A DNA stretch of 64,000 nt from Ga0077555 sp964500805 (GCA_964500805.1 CAZCQH010000003.1:134118-198117), one strand, 5' to 3'. Shown: positions 18,000-27,183, counted from the stretch's first letter. The notes: generated by a model from the letters alone, not told the origin. Numbers and translations are program-made.

Positions 18000-19202
18000 A
18001 TGCCCCTCCCGCTCGACAATTGCAAAGTTCTCGATCTTACACGCGCGCTCGCAGGACCTTTCTGCACGCAGACGCTGGGCGATCTCGGCGCTGACGTCGT
18101 GAAAGTCGAACCGACCCCTGAGGGCGAGATGATCCGGGGATGGGGCCCCTTCGACCGCGGCATTTCGGTTTATTACCTCTCCGCCAATCGCAACAAGCGA
18201 AGCCTGGCAGTCGACTTCCGTCACCCCGAGACGCTCCCCCTTCTTCGTGAAATGGCGGCCAAAGCCGATGTGGTGATCGAGAATTTCAAGCCTGGCGTCG
18301 CCGCCTCGATGGGGCTTGGCTACGAGCAAGTGCGAGCCGCCAACCGCACCGTCATTTACGCCAGCATCACGGGATTTGGCCGCGGCGGCCCCTACGAGAC
18401 CTGGCCCGGTGTCGACCAGATCGCGCAGGGCATGTCCGGATTGATGAGCCTCGCGGGCACAGCCGAAACCGGACCCTTCCGCACCGGCATTCCGATCGGC
18501 GATCTCACCGCCGGGATGTGGGCGGCGATGGGCATTCTGGCTGCCTACATCCAGCGTCAGTCGACCGGCCAGGGTCAGTTGGTCGAAACGTCGCTCCTGG
18601 GCTCGCTCGTCGGGCTCCTAGGTGTGCAAGGCCAGCGCACGCTCAATCTCGGCGAGGTGCCGCCGCCCGTGGGCAACACGCATCCCGTGATCACGCCCTA
18701 CGGCTCTTTCGAGACCAAGGACGGCCCGATCAACCTTGCCGTGCCCAACGAGGCGATGTGGCCGACATTCTGCCGCGCCATCGGCGCGACGCACTTGATC
18801 GATGCTCCGGAGTTCAGAACGAATGTCCAGCGTCTGGCCAACCGCGATCTTCTCAAAGCGCGTCTGGAGGAGATTCTTCGCAACAGGACCAAAGAGCATT
18901 GGACGCTGGCTCTGGTCGAGGCTGGCATTCCAGCGGGACCGATCTGGAAGCTCGATGAAGTTCTATCGAATGCGCACGTGAGAAGCAGCGGCTGCATCGA
19001 GGCGATCGAGCATCCCGTCCTTGGCTCCCTTCAGCAACTCGCCTCGCCCATTCGGCTTGCCGCCATGGACGGGCGATCTGTGCGTCGCGCGCCGCCTGTT
19101 CTCGGTCAGCACAGCCGCGAGGCGCTGGTGAGTTATGGCATTGCCGAGGCTCGCATCACTCAGCTGATCGAGTCCAAGTCTGTCCTGCAGGCGTCGATCT
19201 GA
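18000..19202 (+). CDS. CaiB/BaiF (class III) CoA transferase
   Basis: 400 residues from ATG 18000 (an ATG at 17973 would add nine). The class III fold is evident from LDLTRALAGPFCTQTLGDLGA at the N-terminus, VIENFKPG and the catalytic Asp168 in IGDLTAG, which forms the acyl-aspartate intermediate. It moves CoA between carboxylic acids in the cytoplasm. The acceptor is unknown. The stop codon overlaps the first parS-like palindrome. Nearby genes do not form an obvious pathway with it. Confidence 0.93.
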   Translation: MPLPLDNCKVLDLTRALAGPFCTQTLGDLGADVVKVEPTPEGEMIRGWGPFDRGISVYYLSANRNKRSLAVDFRHPETLPLLREMAAKADVVIENFKPGVAASMGLGYEQVRAANRTVIYASITGFGRGGPYETWPGVDQIAQGMSGLMSLAGTAETGPFRTGIPIGDLTAGMWAAMGILAAYIQRQSTGQGQLVETSLLGSLVGLLGVQGQRTLNLGEVPPPVGNTHPVITPYGSFETKDGPINLAVPNEAMWPTFCRAIGATHLIDAPEFRTNVQRLANRDLLKARLEEILRNRTKEHWTLALVEAGIPAGPIWKLDEVLSNAHVRSSGCIEAIEHPVLGSLQQLASPIRLAAMDGRSVRRAPPVLGQHSREALVSYGIAEARITQLIESKSVLQASI

Positions 19203-19220
19203 CGTTTCACGTGAAACGTC
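19201..19220. promoter_or_regulatory. parS-like centromere site 1
   Basis: GACGTTTCACGTGAAACGTC is a perfect 20-base palindrome. Its 14-base core GTTTCACGTGAAAC equals the core of the conserved chromosomal parS site TGTTTCACGTGAAACA; only the two outermost bases of the 16-mer differ. ParB binds parS and spreads to organise the origin region. Confidence 0.72.
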
Positions 19221-19289
19221 ATTTGGGCCCTGCTGCCGGCGCCAAAACAACCCCGATTTCGCGCCCGAATCCGTCCGACGTCCCGCCTA

Positions 19290-19305
19290 TGTTTCACGTG
19301 AAGCA
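19290..19305. promoter_or_regulatory. parS-like centromere site 2
   Basis: TGTTTCACGTGAAGCA matches the parS consensus at 15 of 16 positions. It lies about 87 bases from site 1 and 43 bases upstream of the RidA-family gene. Confidence 0.72.
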
Positions 19306-19307
19306 AT

Positions 19308-19321
19308 GATACAATTGTATC
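19308..19321. promoter_or_regulatory. 14-base palindrome, candidate operator
   Basis: GATACAATTGTATC is a perfect dyad 27 bases before the RidA-family start codon, a typical operator position. The half site resembles those of GntR-family regulators, but no regulator gene is adjacent. Confidence 0.4.
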
Positions 19322-19348
19322 TAATCTGGTTAACGACAGGAGCCCACT

Positions 19349-19759
19349 ATGGCCTCGCCCAAACGCCGCCGTGTCTCGAGCCCTCATGTCGCTGAGCCGC
19401 CGCCGGAGCGCTGGTCCAATTGCATCGTCGTCGGTGATGTCTGCTACGTCTCCGGCATGACCTCCCGCGCAAATGACGGAAAGACCATCCAAGGCGCCAA
19501 CGCCTATGAGCAGGCCAAGGTCATTTTCACGAAGATCAAGCACATGGTCGAAGCCGCTGGCGGCGCCATGGGCGATGTGACCAAAGTCACCATCTACTGC
19601 ACCAGCATCAAGGACAATACGGAAGTCTGGCGTGCGCGGCGCGAGTTCTTCAGCGGTGACTTCCCGGCCAGCACACTCGTCGGCGTGAAAGAGCTCGGGA
19701 CACCGGACACTCTCGTCGAAATCGAGGCGATCGCACACATCGGCAGCAGCAAATCGTGA
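19349..19759 (+). CDS. RidA family protein (YjgF/YER057c/UK114)
   Basis: 136 residues. The body (VYVSGMTS-like strand CYVSGMTS, ...QAKVIFTKIKHMVEAAGG..., VTKVTIY, and the end ..PDTLVEIEAIAH) follows the RidA fold, a trimer related to chorismate mutase. RidA proper deaminates reactive enamines and imines from PLP enzymes. The usual substrate-binding Arg near the C-terminal third is not in its canonical context, so it may belong to a divergent subgroup. AGGAG precedes ATG 19349. The upstream region carries the parS-like pair and a palindrome. Confidence 0.85.
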   Translation: MASPKRRRVSSPHVAEPPPERWSNCIVVGDVCYVSGMTSRANDGKTIQGANAYEQAKVIFTKIKHMVEAAGGAMGDVTKVTIYCTSIKDNTEVWRARREFFSGDFPASTLVGVKELGTPDTLVEIEAIAHIGSSKS

Positions 19760-19795
19760 GATGTTGCTGCTGCACTCTCGCTGTGTATGCGGTGC

Positions 19796-20296
19796 TCACA
19801 TCTTCATCAGCATCAAGTCGGTGTCATCCGGCTTCGCGCCCGCTTGCGTGAGCATGGCATGCACTTGGCCGCGGTGATGGGTCTGGTGATTGAAGAAATG
19901 GGTGAGCACAACCCATTTCGGCATGCGACGCTCGGCCTTCGCGATCCCCGAGAACCAGACGAGATCGCCATCGAGCCAGCTCGGATCAAGTGCGTCTGCC
20001 CAAGCGATCAATCCCTGGTCGAACTCTGTCCGCTTTTTCTTCAGATCCTCCCAATCGGGAAACAAATTCGGGCTGTCCTTTCCCACGCCTTCACGCTTTT
20101 CGGCGCCGACGAAGCGGCTATGCCACATGCGGTCGCCCCAGAGCAGGTGCGAGAGCGTGCCATGGATGGAGCCCCAGAAGGCACCGCGATCCTTGCGCCG
20201 CTCGGCGTCGCTGATCGTTTCAGCTGCCCCGAACAACGATTGATTCTGCCACCGATTGTAACGGGCCATCACCCGCGCATATTCGACGCTGATCAT
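19796..20296 (-). CDS. DinB family protein
   Basis: 166 residues. A four-helix bundle is predicted, with the metal-ligand pattern of DinB/YfiT proteins: His in SIHGTLSHLLWGD and the paired His in FFNHQTHHRGQVH. The N-terminal MARYNRWQN segment is also typical. Members bind divalent metal, and some transfer thiols; the original DinB is DNA-damage induced but its function is unclear. Monocistronic and convergent with the RidA gene. Confidence 0.9.
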   Translation of the reverse strand: MISVEYARVMARYNRWQNQSLFGAAETISDAERRKDRGAFWGSIHGTLSHLLWGDRMWHSRFVGAEKREGVGKDSPNLFPDWEDLKKKRTEFDQGLIAWADALDPSWLDGDLVWFSGIAKAERRMPKWVVLTHFFNHQTHHRGQVHAMLTQAGAKPDDTDLMLMKM

Positions 20297-20448
20297 GGGA
20301 CGATCTCCTGACCACCAATGCGGTCAATCTACACTATCGCGGCGATGTCGGAACTTATACCGCCTCTTCCGGACGGCATCATCAGGGATCAACCGAAACT
20401 CCGGATCACAAAGGCGCGCTCCCTGCTTTTGAAGTCTCCAGGCGCAGC

Positions 20449-22053
20449 TCAGACGTCCCCTTCGCTGACAGCCTCGGAGGTCGGGTACTCAGGCTCGGTG
20501 GCGCCTTCGTTCATGTCGCCGAAGCGGCGCACTGCCCCAGCGATCGTAAATGGCATCGGGTACACGACAGGCTCGGCCCAGACGGCATCCATGGCGCCGG
20601 CGAGCGCCTGCTTCGTCGCTTCCGGCAAACGCCTGTCGACGCTCACGCCGGAGCCACCCGACACATCGACGCGCGGCTGATGGAACGCGCGATCGAGGTC
20701 GAAACCGAAGTCGGCGACCATCGCCAGCAGTTGGAACACGGCCGGAATGATCCGCCGCCCACCGCAGCCGCCGATACCGATCGCCTGCTCGCTGTTGGTC
20801 ATGATTGTGGGCACGTAATTGGAAAGCCCGCGCCGGTCCGGTGCGAGACCGTTCGGTCCGCCGGGCCGGGGGTCGAACCAGTTGATGCCATTGTTCATCA
20901 GGATGCCGGAGGTGGGCAGCACGACGCGCGATCCGAAAAGCGAGAGCAGCGTCTGCGTCAGCGTGACGATGTTGCCGTGCCGGTCGATGACCGAGATGTG
21001 TGTCGTCGACGTCGGGATGCTGCGTTCGCCCGCATCGCCCATGCGCCGGAAGCGATCCTCCCAGGCATGCTCAAGCGCTTTTGCGTAGGCAACGAAGCGC
21101 GCTCCGTCAGGCTCCTGCCCAACCTTGCCACCGTTTGCCGCGAGGTGTTGGAAGGCCAGATAGAGTGTCGGACCGCCGGTGAGCTCGGGCAGCACATAGA
21201 GAGTCTCTTTGCCATAGCGGAACTCGAGCGGCTTGCGCTCGACGGCTTTCACGGAGGAGAGATCCTCGGTCGAAAGATAGCCGCCGAGAGCCTGCACATC
21301 GTCGGCGATCGATTTGGCGAGCGCGCCCTTGTAGAGCACCTCGGCGCCATCGGTCGCGATCGCCTTCAACGTCCGCGCGAGCGCGGGCGCCTGCAGAAGC
21401 ACCGGCTTCACGCCGGCTTGCGGCGCGAGTGGCACTGGAGGCATGCCGTTCTTCAGATACCGCTCGCGCGCGCCGGGGTCGTTCTGCAGATCGCCGAGCA
21501 CGCTCGAGATGAGCAGCATCGTGTGCCAGTCGACCGTGATGCCGTTCTCGGCGAGGCGGGCGGCAGGTGCTACCAGGTCGGCCCAGCGCTTGCTGCCGAA
21601 CATCTTGTGGGCAAGCGCCATGCCGGCTGGCTCGGTCGGTGCGACGATCGCCTTGGCACCGACCGTGTTGACGTTGCCCTTCACCGCTGGCCATCCGAAG
21701 AGATTGCCCTCGTCGACGCCGCCGGCTAGCGGGAAATCCTCGACCCTGAGGCCCTTTGGCGACCGTCCGCCAAAGTCCACGCAGGTCACCTTGCCGGTCT
21801 TCGCTTCGCGATAGAGCATGCCCCCGACCCCGCCGATCCCGGACATCCAGGGCTCCGCGACGCCAACTGCGAATGCCGCGGCGACCGCGGCATCGACCGC
21901 GTTGCCGCCTTCCTTCAGGACCTTTGCGCCGACCTCTGACGCGAAGCGATTTTGGGTGACCACGATCCCGAGCTGGGATCGCACCGCAGGCTTTCGAACG
22001 ACTTGATTGCGCGACAAGTTCGGCGAAAGCGACGACTTGGGTTCCGCGGGCAT
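20449..22053 (-). CDS. Gamma-glutamyltransferase family protein
   Basis: 534 residues. The Ntn-hydrolase layout is clear: the N-terminal segment NRFASEVGAKVLKEGGNAVDAAVAAA, and the autoprocessing site S-T-T-H-I-S-V with nucleophile Thr351 that becomes the N-terminus of the small subunit, followed by NGINWFDPRPGGPN and GIGGCGGRR. It cleaves gamma-glutamyl bonds of glutathione or related amides. No signal peptide is apparent in the chosen form, suggesting a cytoplasmic or non-classical member (cephalosporin-acylase-like subgroup is possible). The longer open frame to 22218 has no protein-like leader. Confidence 0.92.
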   Translation of the reverse strand: MPAEPKSSLSPNLSRNQVVRKPAVRSQLGIVVTQNRFASEVGAKVLKEGGNAVDAAVAAAFAVGVAEPWMSGIGGVGGMLYREAKTGKVTCVDFGGRSPKGLRVEDFPLAGGVDEGNLFGWPAVKGNVNTVGAKAIVAPTEPAGMALAHKMFGSKRWADLVAPAARLAENGITVDWHTMLLISSVLGDLQNDPGARERYLKNGMPPVPLAPQAGVKPVLLQAPALARTLKAIATDGAEVLYKGALAKSIADDVQALGGYLSTEDLSSVKAVERKPLEFRYGKETLYVLPELTGGPTLYLAFQHLAANGGKVGQEPDGARFVAYAKALEHAWEDRFRRMGDAGERSIPTSTTHISVIDRHGNIVTLTQTLLSLFGSRVVLPTSGILMNNGINWFDPRPGGPNGLAPDRRGLSNYVPTIMTNSEQAIGIGGCGGRRIIPAVFQLLAMVADFGFDLDRAFHQPRVDVSGGSGVSVDRRLPEATKQALAGAMDAVWAEPVVYPMPFTIAGAVRRFGDMNEGATEPEYPTSEAVSEGDV

Positions 22054-22269
22054 GCTGCTCTCGCTCCAGGGCTGGCGAATGGCGGCGATGATGCGCGTGC
22101 GTGCACAGGCGCGCCATCCGGATTTGAGTATTGAGCGATCATGCCCTGCCGACGTCAAGCGTGCCATGCGTTGATTGCTGACCGCCCCGCTTTCGTCGTG
22201 ACGCGCTTCACCCGACACGCGTGCCGGCCGCTGCTATCCTAAGTCGGCTTTTGCGAGAAGGACCCACCT

Positions 22270-23283
22270 ATGACGCGCCCAATCGTCGTTCTGTCCGACC
22301 AGAGCATCGGTGTCGAGGCGCGCCTGCGGCTGGAACCGCACTTCGAAGTGCGCACGCTGTCGGGGCAGTATCCCTCCGAGGCACAACTCGTCGACGCCAC
22401 GCGCGATGCGTCAGCCATTCTTGCGCGCCTGGCGACGGTCACGCGCGCCGTCATTGTTGCCGCGCCGAAGCTGCGCATTGTGTCCCGCCACGGCATCGGA
22501 GTCGATGCTGTTGACCTGGATGCCGCAACCGAGCGCGGCGTCGTCGTCACAACCACCGGCCCCGCCAATGCTTCCGCCGTCGCCGAGTATACCTTCGCGC
22601 TGCTGCTTGCACTGGCGCGGAAAGTTCCGGCAGCCGACGCTGGCATGCGTGCTGGCCGTTGGGACCGCGATCCGCAGATCGGCCTCGAGCTTGAAGGCAA
22701 GACCCTCGGCATCGTCGGTTTCGGAGAGATCGGCCGGCGTGTGGCCCGTCAGGGCCAGGGCTTCGGCATGCGTATCATCGCATCTGACCCTCACACCCCG
22801 AAAGAAGCTGCAGCTGCTGCGGCAGTCGAGCTGGTGCCGCTGCAGCGGCTACTTGTCGAGGCCGACATCGTCTCGCTGCATATGCGCCTCGCTACGTCCA
22901 CCATGCGGATCATTGACCGTGCGGCTCTGATGTCGATGAAGCCCACCGCCATTCTCGTCAATACCGCCCGTGGAGAGCTCGTCGATGAACCGGCTCTCAT
23001 CGACGCCTTGGAATCTCGGCGCATCGCCGGCGCTGCGCTTGACACGTTCGCCGAGGAGCCTCTCGCGACCTCCTCGCCGCTCAGACGATTGCCGAACGTC
23101 ATTCTGTCGCCCCACGTTGCCGGCCAGACCGGAGAAGCGCTCATCAAGGTCGGCATCGCGGCTGCTGCCGCCATCATTGACGAGCTCGCGGGGAGGCGAC
23201 CTGCCCACGTCTACAATCCGGAAGCATACGCGCGCCGCGCTACGCCCCAATGCCGAAGCTGCTTGTTGGACACAGGCGACTGA
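22270..23283 (+). CDS. D-2-hydroxyacid dehydrogenase (phosphoglycerate dehydrogenase-like)
   Basis: 337 residues. The NAD-binding GFGEIG lies at residues 151-156, the catalytic Arg234 in NTARGELV, Glu in the AEEP segment (about 262) and His282 in SPHVAGQT. There is no C-terminal ACT or ASB domain, so it is not a full SerA; a catabolic 2-hydroxyacid or hydroxypyruvate-type role is likely. It starts a same-strand group with the alpha/beta-barrel protein and a Bug receptor, suggesting a small carboxylate catabolism operon. Confidence 0.92.
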   Translation: MTRPIVVLSDQSIGVEARLRLEPHFEVRTLSGQYPSEAQLVDATRDASAILARLATVTRAVIVAAPKLRIVSRHGIGVDAVDLDAATERGVVVTTTGPANASAVAEYTFALLLALARKVPAADAGMRAGRWDRDPQIGLELEGKTLGIVGFGEIGRRVARQGQGFGMRIIASDPHTPKEAAAAAAVELVPLQRLLVEADIVSLHMRLATSTMRIIDRAALMSMKPTAILVNTARGELVDEPALIDALESRRIAGAALDTFAEEPLATSSPLRRLPNVILSPHVAGQTGEALIKVGIAAAAAIIDELAGRRPAHVYNPEAYARRATPQCRSCLLDTGD

Positions 23284-23398
23284 GTGCAATGCATCGCCGA
23301 CAGTTGACGAGTTTCGGCGAAGCGCTCGATAGTCCCGGCCGAGCGCCGATGCACGCATCCGAGCCCGAGGCGACCCGCACATTGGAGACAGATCCACC

Positions 23399-24055
23399 AT
23401 GGCAAAGCTACCTTCCCCGAGCGGCAGAACAGGCTTGCTGCTCGCCATGATGGAGCCTTCTCCAACGCTCGAGGAAGAATTCCAGCACTGGTACGACAGC
23501 GAGCACTTTCCCGAGCGGCAAGGCGTCGAGGGGTTTCTCACCCACGCACGCTATATTTGTCTCGATGGCTGGCCGCGTTATGTCGCACTCTACGATCTCG
23601 AAGACGTGGCGGTGCTTCGGGGACCGAGCTACGCGAAGATCGCCGGCGGAAATTATTCGCGCTGGACCGAGCGCGTCGTATCGCGCGTGTGGGGCCAGTA
23701 CCGCGCTGAGGGTACGCAGATCTATCCGGGCCGAGGCCTTCTCGGTGCAGGCGGCTATCACGCGCGGCTCGCCATTTGGCGCTTCCGCAACATCCCGAGC
23801 GCTCTGCAGCAGGCTGCGGTCGAGGGTCTCAGAGCCATCTATGAAGGTCAGCCGGAAACGGCCCAGGTGCGCCTTTTCGATTGCAAGTTCGCCAATGGAA
23901 ACGATGTCATCGGGCTCGTCGAGCTGCACGCTCCGTGGACGCCGCCATCCGCCGCCCTAGCCAATCTTGGTGGCGCGCTGAAGCATCTCGACATGGTCAA
24001 CGTCTACACCCGCTATGAACGCCGCTGGCCGGGCGATTACCCGAAGAACACCTGA
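23399..24055 (+). CDS. Predicted dimeric alpha/beta-barrel protein (DUF4286/EthD-like)
   Basis: 218 residues without signal or membrane segments. Two ferredoxin-like repeats seem present: the first has HWYDSEHFPERQGVEGF (a pattern shared with DUF4286 and EthD proteins, where the His-Pro helix lines a ligand pocket), and the second ends with LKHLDMVNVYTRYE. Such folds bind or oxidise small aromatic molecules, but many are uncharacterised. It lies between a hydroxyacid dehydrogenase and a Bug-family receptor on the same strand, which suggests a shared catabolic substrate. Family call is by motif and fold reasoning only. Confidence 0.65.
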   Translation: MAKLPSPSGRTGLLLAMMEPSPTLEEEFQHWYDSEHFPERQGVEGFLTHARYICLDGWPRYVALYDLEDVAVLRGPSYAKIAGGNYSRWTERVVSRVWGQYRAEGTQIYPGRGLLGAGGYHARLAIWRFRNIPSALQQAAVEGLRAIYEGQPETAQVRLFDCKFANGNDVIGLVELHAPWTPPSAALANLGGALKHLDMVNVYTRYERRWPGDYPKNT

Positions 24056-24118
24056 GCGGCATTTTTCGAGCGATCAGCCAGAATGAAACCACTCTCGATC
24101 CGGACGGGGATACCACGC

Positions 24119-25102
24119 ATGTCACTCTTCAGCCGCCGCAAGGCCTTGCAACTCGCTGCTGCAGCGCCTGCGTTGCTCGCGAGCCGTGTCACACAGGCGC
24201 AAGGCCCCTGGCCTGCCAAGGCCGTCCACATCATGCTCCCGTTTGGTGCGGGCGGCGCGGCGGACACCGTCTGCCGCGTCGTCTTTGCCAAGGTTGCCGA
24301 CAAGCTCAAGCAGCCGTTTGTGATCGAGAACAAGACTGGGGGCAACACCATGGTTGCCTCGAGCGCTGCCCAGCAAATGCCAAAGGACGGCTATTCCTTT
24401 CTGGTCAACTCCTCGCAGTTTCTGATCAATCCCGTTCTGATGAAAAACATGCCGTTCGATTTCGCAGCGGCATTCGGACCGGTGACTCGGCTTGCGGCCT
24501 TTCCGCAGGTGGTCGCGGTCCGCAGCGACTTTCCTGCGAAGGACATTGCCGAGTTCGTCGCCCATGCCAAAGCCAATCCGGGGAAGGTGAGCTTCGGCAC
24601 GCCGCCCGCCGCCGGCATGGCTCACATGGCAGGCGCCCACATCCAGAACAAGCTCGGCTTCAAGCTCAATCACGCACCCTACCGGCTTGCAACGGAAGCA
24701 GTACGTGATGTGGGCGGCGGGCAGATCGACCTCGTCATTCTCACGACCTCAACCATTCAGCCGGCCCTGCAAGCCAACAAGGTGCGCATTCTGGCCGTCA
24801 CCAGCGCGAAGCGTGTGCCGACCATGCCTGACGTGCCAACGCTGGCCGAGACAGTGCTTCCCGGGTTCGACATGGATGACTGGGTCGGCCTCTTTGCGCA
24901 GACTGGCGTGCCGGTGGAGATCATCAAGCAGATGCAGGTGGCCGTTGCCGACGCTTCGAAGGATCCCGACGTCATCGCTCGTCTCGCTCCGCTCGGCACC
25001 AATCTTGTCGCCGAACCGACCGAGGTTTTCGCCGCGTTCCTCGATGCTCAGCGAGCGCTCCTGACCCAGCTGATCAAAGATACCGGCATCACGCTGGAGT
25101 AG
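24119..25102 (+). CDS. Tripartite tricarboxylate transporter receptor (Bug/TctC family)
   Basis: 327 residues from ATG 24119, which directly precedes a Tat-like leader (S-R-R-K-A-L-Q-L then an Ala-rich core, cleavage after T-Q-A-Q); an ATG at 24083 would add 12 residues. The mature part has Bug hallmarks: WPAKAVHIMLPFGAGGAADT, VIENKTGGN and VPTLAE. These periplasmic proteins bind carboxylates. No tctA or tctB membrane genes follow, so it is an orphan receptor, which is common for this family. Confidence 0.92.
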   Translation: MSLFSRRKALQLAAAAPALLASRVTQAQGPWPAKAVHIMLPFGAGGAADTVCRVVFAKVADKLKQPFVIENKTGGNTMVASSAAQQMPKDGYSFLVNSSQFLINPVLMKNMPFDFAAAFGPVTRLAAFPQVVAVRSDFPAKDIAEFVAHAKANPGKVSFGTPPAAGMAHMAGAHIQNKLGFKLNHAPYRLATEAVRDVGGGQIDLVILTTSTIQPALQANKVRILAVTSAKRVPTMPDVPTLAETVLPGFDMDDWVGLFAQTGVPVEIIKQMQVAVADASKDPDVIARLAPLGTNLVAEPTEVFAAFLDAQRALLTQLIKDTGITLE

Positions 25103-25150
25103 GGCCGGCGCGCTCAGCACGAGAAGGATGAGGGTGGCCCTGGCTCGCTC

Positions 25151-25924
25151 TCACCCATTCTTGAACGCGGGCTTCCGCTTCTCGACGAACGCGGCCATGC
25201 CTTCTTTCTGATCCGCTGTCGAGAACATCGCGTGGAAGACGCGCCGCTCGAAGCGAATGCCCTCTCCGAGCGTGGTCTCGAACGAGCGGTTCACGCTCTC
25301 CTTCGTCATCATCAGGATCGGCAGTGACATCTCGGCAATTGTGCCAGCCGACTTCAGCGCTTCATCGACGAGGCTCGCCGCCGGCACGACGCGCGAGACG
25401 AGGCCGCACCGCTCGGCCTCCGCAGCGTCCATCATCCGGCCGGAGAGGCACATGTCCATGGCCTTTGACTTGCCGACGAAGCGCGCGAGGCGCTGCGTGC
25501 CTCCGGCACCCGGCATGACGCCGAGCTTGATCTCGGGCTGGCCGAACTTGGCGCTGTCGGCAGCTATAATGAAGTCGCACATCATGGCGAGCTCGCAGCC
25601 GCCGCCGAGCGCAAAACCGGCCACGGCCGCGATCACGGGTTTGCGGCAGCGGGCGACGCGGTCCCAGGTGGCGATGAAGTCCTCCTTGTAAGCCTCCATG
25701 TAGGTTTTGGTCTGCATCTCCTTGATGTCGGCGCCGGCGGCAAAGGCTTTCTCGCTGCCGGTGATGACGAGGCAGCCGATGGCATCGTCCGCTTCGAATC
25801 CGTCGATGGCCGTTGAGAGCTCCCCGATCAACTCGCTGTTCAAGGCATTGAGCGCCTGTGGTCGGTTCAGTCGAATGAGGCCGACCCTGCCTTTCGTCTC
25901 GACGATGATGGTTTGGAAGGTCAT
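25151..25924 (-). CDS. Enoyl-CoA hydratase
   Basis: 257 residues, the classical crotonase length. The oxyanion-hole Gly is in AAVAGFALGGGCELAMMCD, the two catalytic glutamates in GQPEIKLGVMPGAGG and the preceding ELAM helix region, and AAGADIKEM marks the CoA-binding loop. It hydrates trans-2-enoyl-CoA in beta-oxidation. AGAGG precedes ATG 25924. This very type of enoyl-CoA hydratase commonly lies directly after mutM and before rpsT-dnaA in Hyphomicrobiales; here mutM is nearby on the same strand but an aldo/keto reductase gene is interposed and rpsT and dnaA are absent. Confidence 0.95.
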   Translation of the reverse strand: MTFQTIIVETKGRVGLIRLNRPQALNALNSELIGELSTAIDGFEADDAIGCLVITGSEKAFAAGADIKEMQTKTYMEAYKEDFIATWDRVARCRKPVIAAVAGFALGGGCELAMMCDFIIAADSAKFGQPEIKLGVMPGAGGTQRLARFVGKSKAMDMCLSGRMMDAAEAERCGLVSRVVPAASLVDEALKSAGTIAEMSLPILMMTKESVNRSFETTLGEGIRFERRVFHAMFSTADQKEGMAAFVEKRKPAFKNG

Positions 25925-26083
25925 GGCGGCCTCTTGCAGTTGATGAGTTTGGCTCGGGCACGGTTGTGCACTGCAACTGCCATAGCGCGAAGGCAGCCCT
26001 GACGCCAAGTGGGTGTAGTGGCGCTCGGCCGTGAGGACGCCTAGCATGCGCAGTGCGTTCAGCATCTATTACGGGGGCTCCTT

Positions 26084-27058
26084 ATGCAGTTCACGACGCT
26101 CGGCAAGACGGGCCTCAAGGTGTCCGTGGCGGGGCTCGGATGCGGCGGTAACAGCCGCATTGGCCTCGGCACGGGAAAGAGCGAGGCGGAGTCGATTGCG
26201 CTCGTCCGTGCGGCGCTCGATCTCGGGGTGAACTATTTCGACACCGCGGCGCTCTACGGTACTGAGCCGATCCTGGGTCGCGCCATCCGGCCGGGTGAGC
26301 GGGCGAATGTCGTCATCTCGACCAAGGCCCACATCCACAGCGGCGAGCGCAAGGGCTCAGGCGTGCTTCCGGCAGCCGGCGTCGTCGCTTCTCTCGAGCG
26401 ATCACTCAAGCAACTCAACACCGATTACGTGGATGTGTTCCTGCTGCATGGCGTGGTGCCGGCGCAACTCGATCCAGCGCGCTCCGAGATCGTGCCGACG
26501 CTGCTCAAGGAGAAGGCGAAGGGCAAGTTCCGTCATCTCGGCATCACGGAGACGGCGTCGCGCGATGCCGAGCACACTATGCTCGATCGGGCGCTCGAGG
26601 ACCCGAATTTCGAGGTGATGATGCTGGCGTTCCACATGATGCACCAGAACGCGCGGCGCATCGTCTTTCCTAGATCTCAGGCTCGTGGCGTCGGCACGCT
26701 GCTGATGTTCGTCGTGCGCAACATCTTCTCGAAGCCTGATGTGCTGGCGGCGGAGTTCCGCGCGCTGGCCGAGGCGGGAAAGATCTCAGCCGAGGCGGCC
26801 AAGGATCCGCTCGGGTTTCTCGTCCATGCCGGCGGTGCGGAAAGCATCGTCGATGCGGCCTACCGGTTCGTGCGCCATGAGCCGGGCGTCGATATTGTGC
26901 TGTTCGGGACGAGCAGCATTGCGCACCTGAAGTCGAATGTGGCGTCGATCCTGCGGCCACCGCTACCCGCCGCCGACCATGCGCAGCTCAATTCGATCTT
27001 CGGTAACTTGGTCGGCGTCGGCCTCGATCTGCCGGACTACATCAAGGCGAAGGGTTGA
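26084..27058 (+). CDS. Aldo/keto reductase
   Basis: 324 residues. The (beta/alpha)8 AKR tetrad is visible: Asp53 and Tyr58 in YFDTAALYG, Lys81 in STKAHIH and His122 in LLHGV. The C-terminal half binds NADPH through a GTSSIAHLKSN segment. It lies on the opposite strand between mutM and enoyl-CoA hydratase. Substrate is not predictable; several members of this subgroup act on sugars or aldehydes. Confidence 0.93.
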   Translation: MQFTTLGKTGLKVSVAGLGCGGNSRIGLGTGKSEAESIALVRAALDLGVNYFDTAALYGTEPILGRAIRPGERANVVISTKAHIHSGERKGSGVLPAAGVVASLERSLKQLNTDYVDVFLLHGVVPAQLDPARSEIVPTLLKEKAKGKFRHLGITETASRDAEHTMLDRALEDPNFEVMMLAFHMMHQNARRIVFPRSQARGVGTLLMFVVRNIFSKPDVLAAEFRALAEAGKISAEAAKDPLGFLVHAGGAESIVDAAYRFVRHEPGVDIVLFGTSSIAHLKSNVASILRPPLPAADHAQLNSIFGNLVGVGLDLPDYIKAKG

Positions 27059-27183
27059 GGCGCGTTGCACGGCGTAAGATGCAGCGTCTCACGCGCGAAA
27101 TCGTGCGGTGTTATCCAGAGGATCCTGGCTTCAGCCTGGCACCGCAAGCACCGCCTCGCGACCGCGACTGAGCGACGACGAGT

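Noticed and set aside
20680..21729. 349-codon plus-strand frame antisense to gamma-glutamyltransferase
   Set aside because: Its translation is rich in Arg, Gly, His and Asp without any motif, a mirror of the real gene.
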